From NCBI RefSeq assembly GCF_037975245.1, contig NC_092561.1, forward strand, positions 19,713,508-19,777,507: a DNA stretch of 64,000 bases, given 5' to 3'. Of this stretch, positions 54,931-64,000 are shown piece after piece. Numbering within the stretch: the stretch's first letter is position 1; every line of letters begins with the position of its first letter. The notes under the pieces are model-generated. The model was not told the origin of the DNA and made no database searches. It saw nothing but the letters and a program-made list of their open reading frames with translations. The DNA comes from Apostichopus japonicus. Taxonomy: Eukaryota > Echinodermata > Holothuroidea > Aspidochirotida > Stichopodidae. A program made the position numbers and the translations under genes.

Positions 54931-57339
54931 GCCATTTGCTCAATTTTTTTTAAATTTTTGTAAATTACAGGGCGCAGATAACAGCATTTTCAGTTTGGTC
55001 ATGTTATTGACAATTATGACATTTTTTGATTGTCATTGGACGGAGAAAGGAAACATAGCCCAACCTAGCAGTGTCTTGAGCCTTTGGCTTTATTTTATGT
55101 CTTTAATATTTTGTTATATAGTGGCCTACCAATTTCAGAGAAATAGTAACAAAAAATTGTAAGATTCCCACAAAAATCATTGTTTTCAACCATATCATGT
55201 TGTTCTGTCCCACTGAATGTCACAAATATTCCCTTATATGTCAGTAATATCGGGATTTTTTACTCCGATGCTTTTGGCATTTACAAGAACCTATGAGGTC
55301 CAGTTGGCATATGTGACACCCTAGCTTGCAAACATGGTATCTGAAGTAAAAAATATGTGATCATGTTATACATTATATGGTCATGGTCATTAGGGTGATC
55401 CCTATTATCTTTGGTAGGGCTATCATGCAAATTAATGAGTGGGCAGGCTTAACAAAAACTCTGAAAATGTCAATACCTCTTCGACAGTATGTCCGAGTAA
55501 GTTCATATTGTGTTGGTGATTTAACTACATATTAAGCATATGATCTTTTCAGCAATATTTACCTCATTAATATTCATATGTGGATAGGAAATCTTCAAAA
55601 ACAGCTTGTATAACCATGATATCTCAACAAACACAGGTTGCATCAATGTCATACTTGGTATATATGTTGGCTATGGTTAGTAGATGATCCCTATTGTTTT
55701 GAATGAGTGGTCAAGGGCTGAACATAAAATTCTTAAAATGTAAATATCTCTGCAAATCAGGCATGAACTTTTTCCGCGAATTTGAGAAATTTTCCGTGGT
55801 TTCTTTATACCTCCGAGATTTACACCTCAATTTCCGTAAATTTTAACAAGAGCGTTGTATCATTTGATCCGTTGTTCACATGTTTTTCATTACCTATGGA
55901 TATCCAACCTGCAGGGGGACAAAAATTATGATCCTAACATACTGTAGCATACGCAAATTGGAGCCTATACCGCAATTTTTGTGATTATTTTTAGTTTATA
56001 CTTTTCATGGTGATTAAGTAGTTACATATACTTGTTATTTCGCAACATCAATTTTAACCTCATTAATATTCATAACGGGTGTGGCTTTATGGGAAATTAT
56101 CAAAAAACAGCATGTAAAAGTTACATCTCAACAACCACAATCAGTTTCATACTTAGGTAGATACCCTGTGATGAGTTGTGTTTGGTTTCCCATGCCGTCA
56201 ATATTAATGAATGTGTAGGGCTTAACGTAAAAACATTCATGCTGGTATGGTGATCTTGGTATATAAAACAAGCACATTTCTATGAAATTTCCATCTTTAT
56301 GTCATTAATATTCATGAGATTACAAGAAATGGTTTTTAAATATAAGACAAAAACCAAATGTTACATGAGTTTCATCCTTGATATATGAAGTTTGTAACAC
56401 TACATTCATACAATCAACCATGTTGTTTTGTTGTGTGGATGTCATGAATATTAAACAGTGATCATAAAAATGTTTATCAGATATATCTGAACATGTATGT
56501 CTGATTTTCTGTATTTGATAATAAAACGTAAGTATATAGATACATGCTTATGAGATCATAAAATATGCCCTGAACAATATCCATACATGTTTATCTGCAT
56601 TTATACTATGTCACGAAATAGACTGTCAACATCATAGAGTTCTGAATCTTGGTCATTCCTTTACATGTTGCCGCATTAATCTCCCACTTCAGTTTGGTGT
56701 GCACAAGTTCATTAACATGTACTGTTTTGCTTACCACAATGTGCACAAGTATGGGCATCGGAACCACTAAACGTTTTCGTTTTCTGGTTTTATCATGTTT
56801 CACTCTATAGTGTTCATCGAAGAAACATCAATTGCAACAAATCTTGAAACCACTCAATATCTACCAACATATGCAAATGAATTGTAGATCGTTTCTCTAA
56901 CTGGATTCTGTAGATCTTGTCTAAAGACGAACGATAATGATTTTTCAGCATCGACGGAAAAAAAAAAAGTTTATTCACGAAAATTCTAGTTGGTTTCATT
57001 TTTACATATCTGAAAAATGAAGTCAATCAGATGTTAGGAAAGGCTTAAATAAAAACAACATTTACCAAGTGAAAAAAAAAGGAGTGAGAGATATCGGAAA
57101 CTGGATACGATTTGTGGGGATATCGAGGAACTGAGACTTCATCGCACCGGGAGTTTCTCACGACACAAATTGTGTATTTCTGTAGTGCAGTAGGCCTACT
57201 TAAATGATCGTGAATTTATCAACGAATTTTGAGGCCGACTTTGAAACTCATGCAATAAAGTCAGCATTAACACTGTAACAAATATAGGTCTAAGCCGGAA
57301 ATTGGACAATCATGACTTCTCTGTGGCTTCGACAATGGG
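54931..57339. other. Intergenic with diverged tandem repeats
   Basis: cattaatattcat recurs at 55566, 56051 and 56291, and catctcaacaa-cacaa and gatgatccctattg-type words recur nearby, suggesting an old array of 240-490-bp units over about 55230-56540. No gene is supported. Confidence 0.45.
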
Positions 57340-57660
57340 TAACCTGAGGGGCACGTGCACTTCCCTAAAAAAATAGTGCCCCCCCCCCCCGATGCGATTG
57401 GTAGTGGTAAAGAAAATAATTTAAACAAATACTAATTATCTGCCTCAATTAAAAACATAAATATCGGACAGACGAAGCCTGAAAATACTTGAACATGAAG
57501 TTACTTCAAGTTGCAAAATATAGCACCAGATTGCATCAAAAGACCCTTACTTAATCAAAAATGTCTTAGGACGGCATTCCTAAATAAACATTGCACCCCC
57601 TATTTAAGTGATGTCTCCCCCCCCCCCCCAATGGAAATGTCTGGCGAGGCCACTGTAACT
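57340..57660. repeat. C-rich MITE-like fragment
   Basis: Two long C runs (57377-57390 and 57617-57630) and a right edge ctggcgaggccactg resembling the hAT-like ends here; the left end is unclear. Confidence 0.4.
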
Positions 57661-57738
57661 TCTCATCGATTTTCGAACGTAAACATAACATTGAAAGGGC
57701 ATAGAGGAGATTTGAACTGCGTGAGACCATGGAGCTCC

Positions 57739-58417
57739 ATGGTGAGCAAGGGCGGCGGAACCGGGGGGGCACGTGCCCCCCCCCCCACTTTTCCTCAGGT
57801 TAAAAATGTGCCCTTTTTCTACATAAAAATTTAGGTGTCTCAAGTTAGCAAGAGGCCAGGGAATTAGAATGAACACTCGGGAAAGGCCGTTTCCGGCCAT
57901 CTGAGGGGTTTGTAAAACCAAAAATTTTCTTGTACGCTCCGCGCCAACCGATGGTGGCGCTCCGCTCACATAGTCTCTATATACGGCTCTGATAGTCGTG
58001 CATACAACTTTGCAAATCCTGGCTACGCCCCTGATTGAATTTCTGTGGTTCAAACTCAAAGCTATTTCAAATGGAAAAATTTGTAAAGATATTAACAAGA
58101 AATAAACTCTAATTCCGAAGATTCCTACATTAGCAACTAGCATGATTTCACCTCATTTTGTCTCAAAAGAAAACTTGTTCCTTGTTTCCCAATTTGCACA
58201 TTGTATATTGCAGTGCTAGTATGCATATTTTCCTTGAAGGGGGGGGGGGGCGTTCATGGAGTGATGTGTATACGCAAATAAGATAATACAATAAGAGTTA
58301 TAATGGGTACTAAATATAAGGCTGCATCAGTCCAATCGAATTTCTGCAAAGTGTCCTTTGATGTCGGTGCCCCCCCCCCCCCAGATTAAAAGTGCTTCCG
58401 CCGCCCTTGATGGTGAG
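57739..58417 (+). mobile_element. hAT-like composite MITE (CAAGGGCGGCGGAA family)
   Basis: Element 57747-58409 (663 bp) with terminal repeats caagggcggcggaa / ttccgccgcccttg and a perfect 8-bp target duplication atggtgag (57739-57746, 58410-58417). Internal gtggcgctccgct and a ggctacgcccctg end at 58021-58033 come from the 24128 family, so one element has been built over another. Confidence 0.92.
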
Positions 58418-59215
58418 ACATTCAACGGTCTAATTTAAATAAAGTTTAATTGATCCCGCTTTTTCTTGTCGTTTTATTGAAGCCGACTGCCCAATGTAAA
58501 TTACCGAAAATTTGGCAACAGAGTCTTATCGGGCCCCATTAAAATTTGCGTGTGGCAGGGTCACTAATGGGCCTAAGTAAAACATGTTTGAAAGGTTGAT
58601 ACTTGCATGCCGCATTATCTTCAGATAAATTATTACAGGATGTGTTGGAACTGGGGGACATGCCAGACATGAAGAATATAATGTCTATGTGGAGAAAGAA
58701 TCCACATACAAATTACAATTGGGGCATGGACGTCACTAAGGGCGAGTTTTGGGGGCCCGAGATGTCTTGATACCTCAATACCATTTAAATGTGTAATACG
58801 GATTGGAAATGTGTGTATGCTCGAGCGACAAAACATCGTGTAAGTACATAGCGCACACACTGTCATTTGTGTTTTCACATTGTGGAAGTTCCGTTTGTGG
58901 AACGTTATGAAGTTGGGCTAGAATGATTCCTCCTGAATCCCAGATCACGAGACATGCACCTGAATAAAAGCGATAGGCCCTAACTGTAGTGAAAAAAATG
59001 ATTTAGCCCCTTACTGACCACTCGATTGAGCTGAAAATGCGTTTGTTTTTCAAGCTCAATGTGACCTATCCGTTTGTTTTAATGACGACTGTTTTATAAT
59101 TTTCCGGTGTGCTATTTGAAAAATTAAAAAAAAAAACGTGTTGCTTGGTAACATATGAACCAGCCTTTAGGTTAAATGAAAAGGAGAAAAACAATTATGT
59201 CATTATCGTTCATCT
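58418..59215. other. Intergenic, nothing recognised
   Basis: No gene. Only short open frames without motifs. Confidence 0.4.
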
Positions 59216-59580
59216 TTAAAGGCATTGAAGACTCGCCCCAAACAGCGTGCCGCCATCTTTAAAAAGTTAACTTCGTTGCTTGCAAGTGAAAAGTTTCTCT
59301 TGTCGCTACAAAATGCAGACAGTAATGAAACGTGATACCTTGTTATCTTTAGCTGGACCTGAGATGTCCATCGCTGTATCGTTTGTACACTGCTGTGGGT
59401 ATTGATCGCAGGTATATGTACTGACTGTACACTAGTGTCTAATTACCGACGGTAGGAAGCTGTGTGTATATTTTCTGGGATTGATGGTGGTGCCTAACAC
59501 TTCTGTTACACCTCATTCGAAACTAGGTCAGATTAGCGGCAATAGACGTTTCTTTTTGGGCGAGTCTTAACACCCTTTAA
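59216..59580 (+). mobile_element. TTAA-ended MITE-like repeat, copy 3
   Basis: ttaaaggcattgaagactc at the left and gtcttaacaccctttaa at the right; TTAA at both edges. Lies about 215 bp upstream of the third zinc-finger first exon. Confidence 0.72.
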
Positions 59581-59794
59581 GTATCCATGAGTGATGGCGT
59601 CCTTCCCGTCAGCGGTGTAGAGCCGTGCTGCATATAAACAGCGGTTCAGTTTGTGACAATCGAAAGGCTTAGCAAAAGTGATACCAAGCACGGCAACATG
59701 GAGGTTTTCAAGTAACACCAAGTGCTAAAGAGGGGTTCATAATTTCATTTCATGAAATATTTAAACAACAGGGCGCCGACCAGAAGAAATCAAA

Positions 59795-59849
59795 ATGTTT
59801 GGAACCACAGTCAAGATTGAACCAGAATCACCGTTGCGTCATCCCACTG
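59795..59849 (+). CDS. First coding exon of a third zinc-finger gene (partial)
   Basis: Encodes MFGTTVKIEPESPLRHPT plus a split Gly codon, with donor gtaacggttccacg identical to copies 1 and 2. The 5' flank and about 600 bp of following intron match gene 2 (for example tcaagagtaatta-ggcctaga at 49018 and 60307). No finger exon follows before the retrotransposon at 60529, so the rest lies beyond the window or is lost. VKIE fits the SUMO consensus. Confidence 0.75.
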
Positions 59850-60528
59850 GTAACGGTTCCACGAAACTAGGGAACAGCTTAGTGTATTAATGTTTATATG
59901 CTTGACTGCAATGCAAAACTGATATTAATTATGCAGTTAGGAAATTAGGCCTAAGCTTGACTGTCTACAGTAGGCTAGGCCTTTATCGAAAATTCATGCT
60001 TATTTGCTCAGCAGCCCGGGGGAATTAGTAAAATTCCTAAAATTATTTTCCCAGAAGCTGAATGATGAGTATCGACTTAAGAAGTACTATTACAGTCACT
60101 ATTTGCATTCAGCCGACAGGTGAACAAGGGAATTCATCTTGAATTCATCACAAAAGCAAACTTAGAATGCAATACATACACTATAATTTGATCTATAATT
60201 GGTTAGTAAGGATCCCTTGCTGTAGTGAAGGCAAAAGGACATTGTAGGTATCCAGAGGTCAAACTCACAGTAATGCATACTGTAACATTGTTGTGAAATT
60301 GTAACTTCAAGAGTAATTAAGGCCTAGACAAAAAACCTTAGAATTTGCAAAGAAAATAAGGTTTTGATGGTGCAGATAGGTCATTAGAGTTCCCCAGAGG
60401 TCAAAGTGAAAGTTGGGGAACTTCATACTACTGTACAGGTAAGTCTATACATTCACCCCACATTCCATCACTTTGTTATCTATGGAGATCTGTGGAGTTG
60501 AGAAATAAGTCAACTGATGTGGCCCTAC

Positions 60529-61253
60529 TGTAATATTGTGACGAGCCCGCTTCCTCCGATAGTAAAACTATATCGGGACTCGCGATAGAAAGGTACTGGG
60601 ATGTCTTGATGCCGTATTTACGCTTCTTCAGGAGATGTCTCGAACGGAAGAAAACAATGACTTCACACAAAAAGCAATTTGACGAGATAGGATTTGATTA
60701 ATGATTCGGTATAATTTCTTCTCTGTCGATTCTCTTTACAAATAAAACTAAATTACAATGATTTGACTTGACTTGACTCCGTCAATTAAACAATTAGGAG
60801 TGATGAAATAGTAACGAAGCAATGACGAACTGATCACGGAGCGCTGACGGAGTGCTCAAATTTTCGGCCTCCTTTTACTTTTAAACCTTACTTCCATAAA
60901 ATCTCACTGCGCACAATCAGTAGGCAGCCAATAACCTGACCATCCTGTATTAACTTAATGATATAAAAATAAATGCACTGGCACTGATCTGCCCTGATTG
61001 GTTGGGAGTTTGGAAGTCCATCCCCTTTCCATGGAAACTTCCATAACACGTGAGAGAACCTTCTCGAATGTTCCACAGACATAATGGAATCTATTTTGGG
61101 AAAAAGGCCCTGTACCAAGATTCAATAAGATAGTTAAAAACTTCTCGTGGGAAAACTGAATCCATGACCTAGATAAATACATAAGAGGCCTGTAAGGTGT
61201 CTCGATGGAGCTTTTCGGTAACATCAAAGAGATGGTATTACTATTTCATAACA
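60529..61253 (-). repeat. 3' LTR of the gypsy element
   Basis: The right edge is set by the polypurine tract and TGTTAT start. The left edge is placed at tgtaatattgtgacg (60529), so the LTR ends ...AATATTACA; a start at 60537 (tgtgacgag) is the alternative. The partner LTR is outside the window, so the length of about 725 bp is provisional. Confidence 0.65.
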
Positions 61254-61268
61254 TCCCCCTCAATCTTT

Positions 61269-62517
61269 TAAAATTTTTGGATACTCCAAAATTTTAACAT
61301 CATACTGCTTTAACTTATCATTATCTCAAGAAGGTAGAGTACTGTAAGCACATTCACTAATATTCATTGACTTCAATAAATGGTCTACATATATCTCAAA
61401 GGTTAACATCTTGGTTACGAATTTTTAAAATGATCATATGGTATATACACATTGACACTATCTCCATGAAAATATTTTTCTTGTGTACCTCTTTAATATT
61501 GATGACATCATATGATGTAATCTAAAAAAAAAAATATCATTAAGATATCTTAAAGTTACATGACACAGCAAAATATGCAGTATCTCTAACAAAATACATT
61601 TATGCATTTCATACATCAATAATACATTTATATCAAAAGTGAAATCATGCCGTGAATGGGGTGAGATCAGAGAATACTAGACTTAGTCATCTTTTAACTG
61701 AACAGAACACCTTGGCGTTCCATAAAAAAATTCGTACACTAAAAAAAAGAACCTTAAAATATTACAAACTCATTTACAAAACCTCTTTAATGAAGGCATA
61801 GTTTCAAAACTGCTTTGAAACCTTGTGAATCATATACATTCACTTCAAGAAAATCAACAAAATGTGACTCGATAGCATGGTGACCCTAGGTATGCACTCC
61901 GAATTGATCCTAGTAAAGTACCAAAGTACTAGATATTCGATACCATAAAAGAGACCCCATAGACTATGACATCAACAAATCTTTCTTCAAATCTACATAA
62001 TACTTAACACCTTGTCTTTTCAACTTCATGTTGAAATTTACTTTTGCATGAATAATTGAGGAAAAGAAAATATATACATAACTTCCTCAAAAGATCTATA
62101 CTTTCATTTGCTTCGATAACTGTTGCTGTAAGCAAAAGTTGCACATCTTCAATGCTGTCTCTGAATAGCCTTCAATATAACATAAACGATGCAAATGTAA
62201 ATATCCTTAAAATATTTCTCAAATATATGAAAACCCATGTTGCTAATATTCCGGATATGTTCTAATTGCCGGGTAAACGTTTGAACGAATTCATAAGGAG
62301 AAATAAGGTATACTCATTACACATTTGTTATAAAAGATGAAACTAGGTCACTTGGTGGCGTTTTTAACAATAAAGCTTATATTGTTACACCATATAGTAC
62401 AATGACTTCCACTTAATAGGTATGCAGGTAATTGCCATGACGCATTCCATTCATACAATTGTGGGTAAAACACCTGTTCATCTGAACTTAAAGCAATATG
62501 CAGTTATACTGTACATA
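61269..62517 (-). other. Non-coding stretch between integrase and LTR
   Basis: No long frame on either strand. It may be a lost third gene or a long untranslated region; nothing can be named. Confidence 0.5.
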
Positions 62518-64000
62518 CTAACCATATAATGTTTGCAACATCCTGCCTGGATTGCCTGTAATGTTCAATCCCTTTTCATGGAGAAAATTTATTATTTCCC
62601 CTGTGTTGGAATATTTTCCTACATTCCACCAAAAATCATGACTCTTAAAGCCTGTTGGAAAACATGGTGTCTGATAGGTGACCAGAACCTGTAATTCACC
62701 CAATTTGTATCGAGCACGTTGGACTTTCATGTCTCCTTGTGGAGCATTTGCAAAAACTTTCTTTTGCCTTAATATGCTATCTCTCATGGAAGGATATGGA
62801 AGTGCTAATCCTTCATTATGTGCTCTATTCTCTAAAAATGATGCAACATTCATTGGCTTAGTGGTCATAAGACACATGACATGATCTGAAGTTACCCCTG
62901 GCAAAATGTTACCAAACTCATCATGAAACTCAATATGTGCATCTTGCATGACATTAACATTTTCTGCGTTAGAAGTGTTACTACTCAAAACATTTCTCAT
63001 TCGAGCAAGCTTTTCACTTGATGAACCCTTTGTTTTCAAGACCTGACGCAATTTCTGAATGTTAGTGATATTCTTAGTTTCAGAAGATGCTCTTACAAAA
63101 CATGGTTTAAGCCTGTTATAATTGAATACATCACTAAGAATTTCTCCTTTGAGAGTGGCCAACAAATAATGAGTCCTATCCAAAACTTGATGGATCACTA
63201 ATGGTCCACACCATTCTGCAGCAATTTTGCGAGAGTTCGCAGTCAAGGAGGAAGACGTTGGCTTATATAAATACACTAATTGACCCGTTGAATAAATTGC
63301 ACCCTTGTCCAGTTTTGCACTTATCTTAACATTTTGAGCATCTTGTTGCTTCTTTTGCAAGACTAACATTACCCTTGACAAATGATCAAATCGTTTCTTT
63401 AACAATGCAGCATATTCTCCATGAGATTGTGATAATCCTGCCATTGGATTGAACGATAAATTTGTAAGATTTGGCGGCTTACGTCCAAATGCAAGTTCAA
63501 ATGGGCTATAGCTACCTAACTGAGGAGAGGAAAATGTGTTATATGCATAGGCTGATGTAGGGACAAACCGTACCCAATCCGTACCAAACTGATTTAAGTT
63601 CACTTTGAGGAAATTTGAAAGAGTCTGAATGTGTCTTTCAACCTGTAAGCTTCCATGATTGCTTACACTGATGAACTTTTGTTCAATGCCTAAAGCTTTA
63701 CTTAAGAGCTCCACTAATTTTCCTGTAAGAGAAGCTGCCGCATCACTTATGATACAAGACGGTGGACCAAAGGTTGTGACTACCCTCTGCAATAATGCTT
63801 CACATATCGTTTCAGCATCAAGAGTCTTAAGAGAAACACATACAACAAATCTAGTGATCTCATCACAAACAACCATCAAATGTTTAAATCCTGTAGCCGT
63901 TGTGGGCATAGTCTTGAAATCCAGACTAAGTCTGTCAAAAGGACGATAAGAATCAGGAATGCGAGCATGATATTGTCTCAATTTGTCCGGTTTCTTACGG
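62518..64000 (-). CDS. pol: Pol polyprotein: integrase part, gypsy type (partial)
   Basis: Open from the window edge; upstream codons (RKKPD) are still in frame, so the true start is outside. The integrase core shows the acidic triad: LSLDFK, then IISDAAASLTG, then GSLQVERHIQTLSNFLK, with 34 residues between the second Asp and the Glu. AYNTFSSPQLGSYSPFELAFGRKP and a C-terminal GPY/F-like module (AAEWCGPLVIHQVLDRTHYLL), then NYNRLKPCFV, are typical of Ty3/gypsy integrases. A further 190 or so residues extend past this without a recognised domain. The frame has no internal stops, so the element may be young. Confidence 0.9.
   Translation of the reverse strand, partial: RKKPDKLRQYHARIPDSYRPFDRLSLDFKTMPTTATGFKHLMVVCDEITRFVVCVSLKTLDAETICEALLQRVVTTFGPPSCIISDAAASLTGKLVELLSKALGIEQKFISVSNHGSLQVERHIQTLSNFLKVNLNQFGTDWVRFVPTSAYAYNTFSSPQLGSYSPFELAFGRKPPNLTNLSFNPMAGLSQSHGEYAALLKKRFDHLSRVMLVLQKKQQDAQNVKISAKLDKGAIYSTGQLVYLYKPTSSSLTANSRKIAAEWCGPLVIHQVLDRTHYLLATLKGEILSDVFNYNRLKPCFVRASSETKNITNIQKLRQVLKTKGSSSEKLARMRNVLSSNTSNAENVNVMQDAHIEFHDEFGNILPGVTSDHVMCLMTTKPMNVASFLENRAHNEGLALPYPSMRDSILRQKKVFANAPQGDMKVQRARYKLGELQVLVTYQTPCFPTGFKSHDFWWNVGKYSNTGEIINFLHEKGLNITGNPGRMLQTLYG

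Larger units (their letters stand above)
60529..64000 (-). mobile_element. Ty3/gypsy LTR retrotransposon, 3' part
   Basis: On the minus strand, reading leftwards: integrase coding sequence from the window edge to 62518, about 1.25 kb without a clear frame, a polypurine tract agattgaggggga (61254-61268) and an LTR starting TGTTATGAAATAG (61253 down to about 60529). The 5' half lies outside the window. It sits in the intron sequence of zinc-finger copy 3, opposite in direction. Confidence 0.88.

Noticed and set aside
57511-58143. Open frames of 107 and 179 codons near the C-rich elements
   Set aside because: They lie across MITE sequences and their poly-C runs and show no protein domain.

Overview
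The window is animal DNA, AT-rich, with small exons in long introns and GT-AG junctions. It is crowded with short DNA transposons, tRNA-derived SINEs, microsatellites and minisatellites. A transaldolase gene with animal-type protein sequence, tandem C2H2 zinc-finger genes, CUB-domain receptors and a Ty3/gypsy element point to a marine invertebrate deuterostome. An echinoderm, perhaps a sea cucumber, is my best guess from general repeat style only; no marker gene proves it.

Layout. (1) 1-20960 holds two tandem copies of one gene, A (678-6488) and B (12045-19927). Each encodes a signal peptide, a cysteine-poor CUB domain, a Thr-rich stalk built from repeated exons, one transmembrane helix and a tyrosine-rich cytoplasmic tail. 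Introns and flanks of the copies are nearly identical, but the CUB exons are much more diverged, mostly by amino-acid-changing differences. (2) 20961-25418 is repeat-rich spacer with SINEs, nested hAT-like MITEs, a LINE reverse-transcriptase relic and a large TA-centred palindrome. (3) 25419-41609 is a complete nine-exon transaldolase gene (331 aa, TALDO1-like). Its intron 5 ends in a tandem array in which the exon 6 splice acceptor plus the first 18 coding bases is copied seven times as dead-end decoys. Its intron 8 carries a second copy of the 3' UTR start. (4) 43954-60528 is a zinc-finger cluster. The same short first exon occurs three times (44984, 48594, 59795), each downstream of a copy of a TTAA-ended repeat. 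There are two intact finger exons (7 and 21 fingers) and one finger exon destroyed by a foldback element and a stop codon. A decayed finger tail follows the 21-finger exon. (5) 60529-64000 is the 3' part of a Ty3/gypsy retrotransposon on the minus strand, apparently inserted in the intron of the third zinc-finger copy; it runs off the window.

The genes do not form one pathway. Transaldolase is housekeeping metabolism (pentose phosphate pathway). The CUB receptors look like membrane recognition and signalling proteins under diversifying change, and are the best candidate here for an undescribed system. The zinc-finger genes look like fast-evolving DNA-binding proteins with a possibly SUMO-modified N-terminus.

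All exon models are my own readings of splice sites and phases; no transcript evidence was available.
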